From the NCBI GenBank assembly GCA_964370795.1, contig CAYJME010000096.1, positions 1-11,552 on the forward strand: a DNA stretch of 11,552 nucleotides. The letters run 5' to 3'. Of the stretch, positions 1-7,433 are shown piece after piece; the first letter of the stretch is position 1, and each line of letters begins with the position of its first letter. The DNA comes from JAHFOW01 sp964370795. Lineage in GTDB: Bacteria; Planctomycetota; Brocadiia; Brocadiales; Brocadiaceae. A program made the translations under genes and the position numbers. A model generated the notes under the pieces. It saw only the letters and a program-made list of their open reading frames with translations, searched no databases and was not told the DNA's origin.

Positions 1-46
1 ATACAGGGGGTTGTAAAAAACTTGCAAAAAAAAGAAGTTTTTACAA
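1..46 (+). repeat. A-tract palindromic element, copy 1
   Basis: AGGGGGTT, then an arm TTGTAAAAAACTT (11-23), a purine-rich loop and an arm AAGTTTTTACAA (35-46). Similar elements lie inverted at 10228-10272 and 10453-10495. It lies about 160 bp downstream of the RT stop and could act as a weak hairpin at the end of the transcript. Confidence 0.75.
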
Positions 47-93
47 AATCATACTATAACCCAATTATTATAATAAACGACAAATGAAATTTG

Positions 94-117
94 TTATTCC
101 TGCAAAAGCAGGAATAA
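94..117. repeat. Perfect 10-bp hairpin (REP-like)
   Basis: TTATTCCTGC at 94-103 pairs with GCAGGAATAA at 108-117 across an AAAA loop. The ATTCCTGC...GCAGGAAT core resembles widespread bacterial REP-like palindromes. A smaller palindrome, ATGTTGGCAACAT, follows at 121-133. There is no T run after the stem on the minus strand, so a classical terminator for the RT is not supported. Confidence 0.7.
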
Positions 118-205
118 TATATGTTGGCAACATTGTATATATTTATTTAGACATTCACTACAGTAAAACTATCGCACGAATCCAATAATAACTCTTTTTA
201 AATCA

Positions 206-1150
206 TTATCTATTCTCTGTGACCTCTGTGTCCTCTGTGGCAAACCTGGTTTTTCTATGAAGATATTCTTCAAGATTAAAAGGGTTCGGATAAAACAAGA
301 CTTTTTTCTCTTTTTTTGGGCGATCAAAAGGCACCATAATCATGCTTCGAACGAAGGTAACGCCGAGAAATTTAAATCCGTCTTCAAAGCTGAGTATTTG
401 TTCTTCATCCAGATTTAAAAGAAGTTTTTCCAGAGTCTGTTTTGACAATTGAAGCGCATGCTTTGCCTCTCCTGGTTTTTTGCAAAGAATGACAAAGTCG
501 TCTGCATAGCGAATATATTTATATCCTTTCTTTAACAACGTCTCGTCTAATTCATCCAGGAATAAATTGGCCAGGATAGGCGAAACGGGGGAACCTTGTG
601 GAATACCATTTTGTAACACGGTCAAAGATTCACCATCCCAAATTTCTGCCTTCACCCAAAGTTCTATAAGTTCCTGAATATACGGAATAGAGACATATTT
701 TTTGAATTTTGCCAAGAGAAGGGCATGGTCCACGCTGTCAAAAAAGGCATCAATATCGGCATCCACAATCCAGCGATAACCTTGTTCGTAATATTCTTTT
801 ACCTGAAAAACCGCTTGTTTGACTGAACGGCCTTTGCGATAGGCAAAACTGCAATCTTCAAATTCTCTTTCAAGTATAGGCTCAACAATCTGCAAAACCG
901 CCGCCTGGATAACCCTATCCCTGACTGTTGGAACGCACAATGCCCTGGCCTCACCATTCCCTTTATCGACAAGGATTTTTAGCAGGGGAAGTGGCCAATA
1001 AGTTTGTTCGATCAATTCCTTATGCATGATTTTAAGGTTTATATCCAGGTTGCCTTCGTATTGTTCAATAGTAACACCATCAACCCCAGCGCAGCCGTGG
1101 TTTTCTTTAACACGATTAAAACTTGCACAGAGAGAATCGAAATCCCACAT
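206..1150 (-). CDS. Reverse transcriptase, stand-alone, CRISPR-linked (group II intron-like RT fold)
   Basis: RNA-dependent DNA polymerase of 314 aa from the chosen ATG. Visible RT blocks: GVDG near residue 22; VPTVRDR near 73; RT3 with DADIDAFFDS near 130 (candidate catalytic Asp132); RT4 NGIPQGSPVSPILANLFL at 181-198; RT5 YADD at 215-218 with both catalytic aspartates; RT7 FKFLGV near 259. There is no maturase X domain, HNH endonuclease, or Cas1 or Cas6 fusion, and only about 45 residues follow RT7. The ATG at 1150 is preferred over a GTG at 1177. It overlaps the restored stop of the upstream membrane-protein gene as TAATG, with GGGGA ten bases upstream. Being last in the type III operon, it most likely serves CRISPR, and known CRISPR RTs help acquire spacers from RNA; that role is inferred because no cas1 is visible. 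The last residues, FATEDTEVTENR, are encoded by a dispersed repeat. Confidence 0.93.
   Translation of the reverse strand: MWDFDSLCASFNRVKENHGCAGVDGVTIEQYEGNLDINLKIMHKELIEQTYWPLPLLKILVDKGNGEARALCVPTVRDRVIQAAVLQIVEPILEREFEDCSFAYRKGRSVKQAVFQVKEYYEQGYRWIVDADIDAFFDSVDHALLLAKFKKYVSIPYIQELIELWVKAEIWDGESLTVLQNGIPQGSPVSPILANLFLDELDETLLKKGYKYIRYADDFVILCKKPGEAKHALQLSKQTLEKLLLNLDEEQILSFEDGFKFLGVTFVRSMIMVPFDRPKKEKKVLFYPNPFNLEEYLHRKTRFATEDTEVTENR
215..244 (+). repeat. GT-rich 30-bp dispersed repeat, left copy (overlaps RT 3' end)
   Basis: CTCTGTGACCTCTGTGTCCT followed by CTGTGGCAAA. A second copy in the same orientation is at 10188-10217 and differs at about four positions. Internally it is a CTCTGTG-unit degenerate tandem. 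On the minus strand it supplies the last codons of the RT gene. Confidence 0.8.
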
Positions 1151-1928
1151 TAGATATCTTTCCCCGCATCTGCCCACATTCTATCCCAATATTTTTGAAA
1201 GGGTCAAATGGAGAAGGAAAATCAGGGTTTTTTGATATAACCATTGCCGGAGAATCTTGTCCCCTCTTCCCTTTCTCTAGAATACCAAGATAAATCTTTT
1301 TATCATCAACAATGTACATCCACCAGGGAATAAACTCGTTATGAAGGCGGATTCTGAGTTTTCCATTTTTAAAAGGACTCAGGTTTTTAAGTACTTCTAT
1401 AGCGCTATTGATACGCATCTTTTCCGTTTCAATCTCGTGTTCGATAGCTTGAGACAATTGAGTATTTAACGATAACAAATTTGTATCAAGGCTTACCCCT
1501 TTTTCGTAAGCTATTTGCCTCTTTAGCGCCGGTAATTCGGGATTTGTGAGCAAAAACGAATAGGTATTTACCAAAGAGCTTTCCTCAGTCCATTTTCTAA
1601 AATCCTCAAGAACAGAATTTGAACTTATCCCCAAATAACAGAAGGTATTTTTGGTTTCATCAAATACTTTCCTGTTTTCAGAAAGATCGAAAGAATAATA
1701 ATATCCATCCATTCCTGCTTTGAGTAGCTTGAAAAGTCTTTTATACTTTACAAATAGCAGATAGGGTATGCAAATAATTAACACCCCAAAAAGCAAAATG
1801 CTAAACTTTATCTTACCGGCAAAAACCCATGTAATGGCTGATATAAGAGCAGAGCCAAGAAGTGATGCAATGAGATTGATTATTATGTCACTAGGAAGAC
1901 TTTTGATACTCTGGAAATTCTTAGCCAT
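1116..1928 (-). CDS. Two-pass membrane protein with a cytoplasmic domain of unknown family; probable 3' frameshift
   Basis: I do not recognise a named family. Two hydrophobic helices lie at about residues 14-36 and 42-61. KYKR follows them, which by the positive-inside rule places the remaining ~200 residues in the cytoplasm. The soluble part has YLGISS, SFLLTNPE, an acidic helix (IEHEIETEKMRINSAIEVL) and WWMYIVDDKKIYLGIL; this order loosely recalls non-catalytic phospholipase-D-like domains, a weak comparison. As read, the frame runs to 1116, past the start of the RT gene. Adding one A to the A5 run at 1192-1196 instead ends the protein as FKKYWDRMWADAGKDI. Its stop at 1150-1152 then overlaps the RT ATG. 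I take that as the true C-terminus (about 260 aa). The start follows the Cmr3-like stop by 10 bases with GAGGGG upstream. Its place between effector and RT genes suggests an accessory or membrane-effector role. Confidence 0.7.
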   Translation of the reverse strand: MAKNFQSIKSLPSDIIINLIASLLGSALISAITWVFAGKIKFSILLFGVLIICIPYLLFVKYKRLFKLLKAGMDGYYYSFDLSENRKVFDETKNTFCYLGISSNSVLEDFRKWTEESSLVNTYSFLLTNPELPALKRQIAYEKGVSLDTNLLSLNTQLSQAIEHEIETEKMRINSAIEVLKNLSPFKNGKLRIRLHNEFIPWWMYIVDDKKIYLGILEKGKRGQDSPAMVISKNPDFPSPFDPFKNIGIECGQMRGKISNVGFRFSLCKF

Positions 1929-1938
1929 CTAACACCCC

Positions 1939-2826
1939 TCATGCGGTTAATATACCAAATTCGCCAATTTTCAATGTTATTTTATTCTCTATTACAGAAC
2001 CAGGCATCCAGCAAATCTTTGCTTCACTTATTTTTTGCCCTGCCCCTATCTTACTACTTGTTCCCCATTCCAGACCAAGAAGGGGTTCGATGTCGCCTTT
2101 TATTTTTATATTACCCTCTGCTTTTAGTTCCAAGTGTGCGGGAATACCCTTATTTTCCAATATGGTAATTTGTAAGCTATCTTTCTGGGTATCCAGTTGA
2201 TGTCCAAATACTTTGTTGTCCTCAGCTTCGTCCTTTTTCCCTGTTTCCAACGATAACCTTCCCCACCCATATTTTCTATCACCGCCAACAAATATTTCCG
2301 TGACAGCACTTTCTATTTTCTCCAATGTTAACGCTCCTTTGTAGTGTGCGTTATTATGAATAAAAATATATCCAACAAAATATACATTCCGGCGCTTTTT
2401 GGTATTTTCCTCTTCAACATAATGTGAAATAAAATCAGACTCGTGAAGAGATTGGTCTTCGGCGGTGTTGCTTTCCGGAAGGACGGCAGTTTGCCCATAA
2501 GATCGAATAAAGAGTCGTTCAAAATCTGACACAGGATAACCACCATAGTGCAGACCATCATTTTGGAAATTAGGAAGAAGGGGATTTCGAAAGTCATCAA
2601 TTGCGGGATAAAAATAACTGATCAGTATATTTTTTTTTAATAATTCACCCACACCGTGATAGTCATCGTGTCCATAAAGGGTTCGCACGATATTCGCTGT
2701 CATAGCCCCCCACATATTTCGCCCGGTAATATAATAGCGCGTGAGCTTAATATATCCAAGCGTGTGCCAGCCAATATGGATTGGACTTTTTGCCTGATAG
2801 ACTAGCCTGTACGCCTTCCATCCCAT
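1939..2826 (-). CDS. RAMP protein, Cas5/Cmr3-like subunit of the type III effector complex
   Basis: 295-aa RAMP-superfamily protein. The N-terminus has the SPIHIGWHTLGYIKLTRYYI region, followed by GRNMWGAMTANIVRTL, a pattern seen in Cas5/Cmr3/Csx10-like RAMPs. A glycine-rich loop GGDRKYGWGRL lies near residues 182-192. By elimination it is the Cmr3 equivalent: Cmr1, Cmr4, Cmr5, Cmr6 and Cas10 are otherwise all accounted for. A Cmr3 would hold the 5' handle of the crRNA next to Cas10. It lacks the classical Cmr3 N-terminus (LEPLDPLFFRD type), so the assignment rests on the RAMP motifs and position. Its ATG overlaps the cmr5 stop as TAATG with GGAGGTGA just upstream, indicating translational coupling. 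Confidence 0.72.
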   Translation of the reverse strand: MGWKAYRLVYQAKSPIHIGWHTLGYIKLTRYYITGRNMWGAMTANIVRTLYGHDDYHGVGELLKKNILISYFYPAIDDFRNPLLPNFQNDGLHYGGYPVSDFERLFIRSYGQTAVLPESNTAEDQSLHESDFISHYVEEENTKKRRNVYFVGYIFIHNNAHYKGALTLEKIESAVTEIFVGGDRKYGWGRLSLETGKKDEAEDNKVFGHQLDTQKDSLQITILENKGIPAHLELKAEGNIKIKGDIEPLLGLEWGTSSKIGAGQKISEAKICWMPGSVIENKITLKIGEFGILTA

Positions 2827-3233
2827 TAATCACCTCCACTTGTATCATTACCCAATGCCTTTGCATGGTAACGGGCATAGACAAGGGTTCGTTCAAGGAG
2901 TTCTTTAGCCAAGAAGAGGTGGTCAAGGTTATTGGCTAAGTTTTCTCGTATACCGCGAAGAAAGTCACTGCAATTCTCTGGTAGTAAACTTACTTTATCG
3001 ACTTTCAGTAATTCACATGCCTTATCATAGATTGTGCTGGCTGTTCTTTTTTCAATATTTTCATTTCCACTCTTTGATTTAGAATACAAGGCAAAGGCGT
3101 ACACCCCGTCTTCCTGTAAAACCCCTAAAGCCTTTGTAATCATTGACTCTATTTTGCTTTTCTCCTCCGGCTTATCAATTGTGCTTATAATTTTATTTCC
3201 ATACTCTGCACATTTCATATCAAGTATTTCCAT
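2826..3233 (-). CDS. cmr5: Cmr5, small (Cas11-type) subunit of the type III effector complex
   Basis: Small all-helical protein of 135 aa from the chosen ATG. Cmr5/Cas11 subunits line the belly of the complex and contact the crRNA-target duplex. Supporting features are the start MEILDMKCAEYG, the helix with GVLQEDGVYAFALYSKSKSG, the C-terminal ELLERTLVYARYHAKAL, and the size. The frame is open from a TTG at 3248. The ATG at 3233 is preferred because GGAGGG at 3241-3246 sits seven bases upstream of it. With that start it overlaps the cmr4 3' end by 14 bases, and its stop overlaps the next ATG. Confidence 0.85.
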   Translation of the reverse strand: MEILDMKCAEYGNKIISTIDKPEEKSKIESMITKALGVLQEDGVYAFALYSKSKSGNENIEKRTASTIYDKACELLKVDKVSLLPENCSDFLRGIRENLANNLDHLFLAKELLERTLVYARYHAKALGNDTSGGD

Positions 3234-4353
3234 GAACCGTCCCTCCAATATTAAGCACCCTAAACCGTCCCATTCCTCGTGTGTTCATACCACCAACCCC
3301 CATGTGTTCGATAAGAAGAAGCCCCCTTTCTACATTTTCTTTAATCCATTTCCAACCTTCTCCCTCAGTTTTACCATGTTGAATAGTCTGGTCAATTCCA
3401 TTTTGTTTGATTCGAAAATATTCTGGCCTGTTGTATACTATGTCAAACCACATAACCGTTGCTCGTGGTATTGCCTCATAGGTATATAATGCACCTTCCT
3501 CGGCAGCACCAGTAGCAGGGTCAATAGCAACAGATGTGCGGACTTCCAGATTACCGTTAACAATGCGTGAAAATAGTTTATCAGATACGAGAAATGCCCT
3601 GTTTATTATGACATTACATACCTTACAAAACTGTTCTTTTTCGGGAAATAATGAGAAATCAATTTCAATCTTACAGGGATCGTCTTGCTCAAGCATAATC
3701 CATCCGAAATTAAGCTTCTGATTACGTTCTCCGTTTATTACTCTAAACTTCTGGTCATTCACGCTGGATGGAACTTTAAATTCACATAAAACCGATGGGC
3801 ATGTTACCCATACCGGGCCGATCATCGAATGAACAGGGAAAAAAAGAATTCTGGCATCGAAGAACTGTGCGAGTCCCTGAAAACTATTTCCATTTTTGGA
3901 AAAACCAAAAGGAACACAGACCTCACAATCGGGTTTGACGCAATGTCCTTCACCGTTATCCGCTCCCTTACCTGCGCAACTATAATATTTCGGTTCATTA
4001 GGCTTATCACCTTCATACAAAGGTTTCCTGTCAGTATCAACTGCTATAACTGCACTACCGTTTTCTTTTATTGACATTTTGTAACGTGGTTGTTGATATT
4101 TCCATTTGAGATACTTCTTGTAATCAATTTCAAAATCTTTATTTATTTCTGTTTGATTCTCGTTCTGTACAGCCATTGCCGTATATGCCCTTGTTGCCCC
4201 AGAGATGCTTGAGCCAGGTATCTTGGGGATATTCGTTCCGGGCTCCCTGGTTATCGTATTATCCACCCTTCCCAATCTATAACCTCCTGTACCTATATGT
4301 ACAGGATCAATGGTCATTGCATAATAAGTCTTTTTTACAAAAGGGTCAGTCAT
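3220..4353 (-). CDS. cmr4: Cmr4 (Cas7-type backbone subunit, target-RNA nuclease)
   Basis: 377-aa Cas7-family RAMP that polymerises along the crRNA and cuts target RNA at regular spacing in known systems. The diagnostic N-terminus runs from DPVHIGTGGYRLGRVDN to PGTNIPKIPGSSISGATRAY. Asp31 in GRVDNTI sits where the catalytic aspartate of Cmr4 proteins lies. FFPVHSMIGPVWVTCPS (171-187) is a strong Cmr4 signature. C126, C138, C143 and C146 lie in a YYSCAGKG...HCVKPDCEVC segment and could bind a metal. The C-terminus carries the glycine-rich HMGVGGMNTRGMGRF. The gene begins 14 bases after the cas10 stop, with GGAGGG at 4361-4366 seven bases before the ATG. Confidence 0.92.
   Translation of the reverse strand: MTDPFVKKTYYAMTIDPVHIGTGGYRLGRVDNTITREPGTNIPKIPGSSISGATRAYTAMAVQNENQTEINKDFEIDYKKYLKWKYQQPRYKMSIKENGSAVIAVDTDRKPLYEGDKPNEPKYYSCAGKGADNGEGHCVKPDCEVCVPFGFSKNGNSFQGLAQFFDARILFFPVHSMIGPVWVTCPSVLCEFKVPSSVNDQKFRVINGERNQKLNFGWIMLEQDDPCKIEIDFSLFPEKEQFCKVCNVIINRAFLVSDKLFSRIVNGNLEVRTSVAIDPATGAAEEGALYTYEAIPRATVMWFDIVYNRPEYFRIKQNGIDQTIQHGKTEGEGWKWIKENVERGLLLIEHMGVGGMNTRGMGRFRVLNIGGTVHGNT
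3241..3246 (-). promoter_or_regulatory. Ribosome binding site that decides the cmr5 start
   Basis: GGAGGG with seven bases of spacing to the ATG at 3233, inside the 3' end of cmr4. It favours this ATG over the TTG at 3248. Confidence 0.75.
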
Positions 4354-4367
4354 TTTAAATCCCTCCT

Positions 4368-7300
4368 TTATTTTGTCTCTATTCTTTCTTTTAATATACC
4401 GAGATAAAGCTCAAGGGTATCGAAAAATAAGCCATTTCCAATGGTTTCCTGAAGTAAGCCACACTGTTCGTTATCAAGTTCTTTAAATTCTTTTTTAATA
4501 GATGTTGTAACAAGGTTTACCCATTGTTCATACTGTGCAGATGTCTTGTTTCCAATATCAACATTCCATTCCTGATATTTTGTCAACCAGAGGGATTGCA
4601 GGTTTCTCAGCTTTGTGTCCGTAATTCCCATAACCTGTTTTCCCTTTAAAAGCCCTTTCCACAGGCAAACCATTTTCTGGCTTAATTCGTCAAGCAGGAA
4701 TGGCTTTGATTTAAAATTTGCCACATTGGATTTTCGTCTTTCTTTGGCATCCAAATGAATATCATGCCTTCTTGTGTTAGAATCAAGGAATTCAAAATCA
4801 TAGTAGTTGGGATAAATGCTGAGTGTGTCTCCCTCTCGAATTTCCGTGAAATGAACCACGTCGCCCGCAACGGTTTTAAAGAATGTAGAACGCTCTGAAG
4901 ACAGGTCTTTGTCAGATGTGTCGACTATAAAGTATGGATGATGAAAATCATCAGCGCAGTTTCCAAGTTTGGAAGGCACCTGCCATGTTATGGTTTTATG
5001 AAATCCTCCAATAGTGGTCAATAAATCAAACCTAACATGGGAAGTAGCACTTCCTTCTTTTTTTAAAACACTGAAAAATTTCTTTTTTGTCTCATCTTCT
5101 GAGAGGTTATCAAAGTTCGTAATCATTCTTTTCCCTGCATCCAGAATAACGAACATGGGCATCTTACTTCCAAAAAATATGTTTCCTATACTAAAGGGCA
5201 ATCTTCCAATTACCTTGCCAAATTGTTCAAAGTATTTCTGGTAAATTAAGGCTGTTACATCGATTGCTGTTTCAGCTGGGACTATAGCCATGAAGAGGTT
5301 TGGGGATACACTGATGGTGCGATAGAGAGCAAAAACATCTCCAGAAGTACAATTTATTACTTTATAACGCTTGTTAAATATCTCCCGAGGGCTTTCCTTA
5401 TCAATAATTCTGATCTCTTTACCCAGCCATTCTTTCTTTGAGGAATCTGCTGTATATATTTCTCCAACGACATCAACATTTTCATGATCTTTATAAAGAA
5501 GTTCGAATTTCTTTTTTGTGGATATAACCTCAGCCTCAATAGTGCCGCTCCAATTAACTACACCCTTATCATTGTCATTTAATGGCTTTACCTTGAGCCT
5601 AAGTCGATTATATTCTGATAGCAGATTGCGTAGGATATTTTGGGATATATCCTGAATAAATTCCAACGTTGTCTCCCATATATCGAAGACCGTTGATGGG
5701 GTAGGGGTCTTAGCGTTTAATAGATTATAAATATCTATTTGAGGATATTCCTTTTGTAGTTTGTCCCAAGATTCTTTAGTATCTTCTACCTTTCTAAAAA
5801 GTGAATTTTTAACAACCCTTTTGTCATATAAGAATGCCGTGTATTTTGCTCTTTCGGCGTCTTTGCCATTAAACAGGGCATCAATATCATCCCTGATTCT
5901 TTTATAACTAAAGACACCATAGTCTCTTTCGTCTAAAAATCTCTTAATCTGTTTTTCTTCAGCTTGAAATTGTTTCACGTTACCGAGATTATTTACCTCT
6001 CTTTCAATACCTTTTGCCTCTGTGACAAAAAGACTTCTAACCATCTTACCGTTTAACCAATTATCAAGACCAAACCTTGCAACGATAAGTGCAACCCTGT
6101 TGTTATTGTCTACAATTTCATCAATAAAAAGAGTTTCTGTTTTGCTGGATTTCGGGACATCATCTTCCACGTAAAAATTTTGCGTTCTTCTCTTTTTACA
6201 AACTTTGCATATCTTTTTGACATCCTCCTCTTTTTCAACCGGTCTAAGCCTGCAAATTGGGCACACGGTTTTTTTGTTTTCAAAATATTTAAGATATGTC
6301 TCAAAACATTTGAACCTTTTAACAGAGCTATCAAATTGGTATGCGGATTTTCTCTTCATGCCCTGTATTGCCCGAACCAAACATGTTAAAGTGGTAGTCT
6401 CTGGTATATCAACAATGTGAGGCTGAAGTTCGCCATAGGATTTTTCAACAGTTCTATCGTAAATTTCATCCTCTATTTTTTCCTTTATTTCTTTGAATTT
6501 TTCATTGAATCTAAGGGGCACAATAAAATAAATCCCGTCATCGTCAGCATAAATCATGTTTCCAACCGGATAATCAAACTCTATTAGCTTTTGTAAGCAG
6601 TATTTTGTGTCTTCTATTATTTTTTTCCGTCCAAAAATATCGCTTATCTTCTGTCCATAGGATAAAAACCTCATTCCATCCCACCCAATTCCAAGAATTC
6701 CAAATTTCACCTTATCGAATCTATCTATCTTGTCTTCTTCATGAAAGAGATTGTAAACACATATGACTTTAAGTATTGATGCAACTGCGTAACTGTGTTC
6801 CCAGAGGGTAGTATCATTTTGCGGCCGTGTTGTATCCGATAACCCCACCTCAAAGGCTTTTTTTATTTTAGACAAAATGGCTTCCCGAGATGCATCGTTA
6901 AAATCCTCAAAATACACGGGGAGACTTTTACCAAGAAAACTGTAAAGTTCCTTCCGAGCCATTTCCTGACTTTCAAAGGTAACGATTCGGCCTCTTTCAT
7001 AGCCAAAGACATTCGACTTGAAGATTGTGTCTTTTTGTTCTGCACTCCAGAGTGGGTTGTTACGGTCAATTGCTGCGTCGATACCATCAGCGGCATTGAG
7101 CATTTTATTAATTACCATATCACCGGGTTTGGTATGAAAATGGACAGCTTTTTCTATTGTAAAATCTGGTTCCCAGCGTATACAGTTACCTTCGCTCAAC
7201 GATGGAATTTTATTGGGTTTCTTCTTAAACTCGGAAGGTATGAAATCTTTGAATACCTCATACCTTTCAAGATATGAGTGATCATGAGGGTCATTGTCAT

Positions 7301-7433
7301 AACCACGGGGATCGCTTTGCCATGTTTGTCTATATTCAAGGAATACCTTACTGAGTTTTCCAATATCATGTAATAGGCCTGCAAGTTCAATGAAAAGGAT
7401 TTGATTATGATTTCTAATGAGCTTATCCAGCAT
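4368..7433 (-). CDS. cas10: Cas10 large subunit of Csx11 type (HD domain present, second palm lacks GGDD)
   Basis: 1021-aa type III large subunit. The HD motif LLHDIGK (H22, D23) heads the nuclease-like domain, with HDH at 50-52 and a WEHSYAVASI helix near 211. The first palm carries YADDDG at 295-300. A zinc-ribbon-like pair CPIC (391-394) and CKVC (409-412) follows. The second palm starts at VALIVARFGLDNW (447-459). At the place where active Cas10 proteins have GGDD it reads FMAIVPAETA (714-723), followed by KVIGRLPFSIG. This layout resembles the Csx11 family, the large subunit of subtype III-C, whose cyclase domain is regarded as inactive. I infer no cyclic oligoadenylate synthesis; DNA cleavage by the HD domain remains possible. 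The ATG overlaps the end of the cmr6-like gene by 11 bases. Confidence 0.9.
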   Translation of the reverse strand: MLDKLIRNHNQILFIELAGLLHDIGKLSKVFLEYRQTWQSDPRGYDNDPHDHSYLERYEVFKDFIPSEFKKKPNKIPSLSEGNCIRWEPDFTIEKAVHFHTKPGDMVINKMLNAADGIDAAIDRNNPLWSAEQKDTIFKSNVFGYERGRIVTFESQEMARKELYSFLGKSLPVYFEDFNDASREAILSKIKKAFEVGLSDTTRPQNDTTLWEHSYAVASILKVICVYNLFHEEDKIDRFDKVKFGILGIGWDGMRFLSYGQKISDIFGRKKIIEDTKYCLQKLIEFDYPVGNMIYADDDGIYFIVPLRFNEKFKEIKEKIEDEIYDRTVEKSYGELQPHIVDIPETTTLTCLVRAIQGMKRKSAYQFDSSVKRFKCFETYLKYFENKKTVCPICRLRPVEKEEDVKKICKVCKKRRTQNFYVEDDVPKSSKTETLFIDEIVDNNNRVALIVARFGLDNWLNGKMVRSLFVTEAKGIEREVNNLGNVKQFQAEEKQIKRFLDERDYGVFSYKRIRDDIDALFNGKDAERAKYTAFLYDKRVVKNSLFRKVEDTKESWDKLQKEYPQIDIYNLLNAKTPTPSTVFDIWETTLEFIQDISQNILRNLLSEYNRLRLKVKPLNDNDKGVVNWSGTIEAEVISTKKKFELLYKDHENVDVVGEIYTADSSKKEWLGKEIRIIDKESPREIFNKRYKVINCTSGDVFALYRTISVSPNLFMAIVPAETAIDVTALIYQKYFEQFGKVIGRLPFSIGNIFFGSKMPMFVILDAGKRMITNFDNLSEDETKKKFFSVLKKEGSATSHVRFDLLTTIGGFHKTITWQVPSKLGNCADDFHHPYFIVDTSDKDLSSERSTFFKTVAGDVVHFTEIREGDTLSIYPNYYDFEFLDSNTRRHDIHLDAKERRKSNVANFKSKPFLLDELSQKMVCLWKGLLKGKQVMGITDTKLRNLQSLWLTKYQEWNVDIGNKTSAQYEQWVNLVTTSIKKEFKELDNEQCGLLQETIGNGLFFDTLELYLGILKERIETK

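Larger units (their letters stand above)
1..205. other. Non-coding region downstream of the reverse transcriptase
   Basis: About 205 bp, AT-rich, with no frame worth calling on either strand. It holds the A-tract palindrome, the 10-bp REP-like hairpin and the ATGTTGGCAACAT palindrome. No cas1 or cas2 start and no CRISPR repeat is visible. Confidence 0.7.

Noticed and set aside
1..46. A-tract element as an intrinsic terminator of the RT transcript
   Set aside because: The stem is almost entirely A-T and the downstream bases are CCCCC rather than a T run, so only a weak structural role is defensible.
206..1150. RT as a group II intron-encoded protein
   Set aside because: No maturase X, DNA-binding or endonuclease domain, no intron RNA structure visible around it, and it is translationally coupled to the CRISPR operon.
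1148..1177. GTG at 1177 as the RT start
   Set aside because: The nine added residues (MGRCGERYL) match nothing in RTs, and the ATG at 1150 forms a TAATG overlap with the restored upstream stop.
3034..3489. Plus-strand frame of 151 codons
   Set aside because: It lies opposite cmr5 and cmr4, both strongly supported. It is an antisense shadow.
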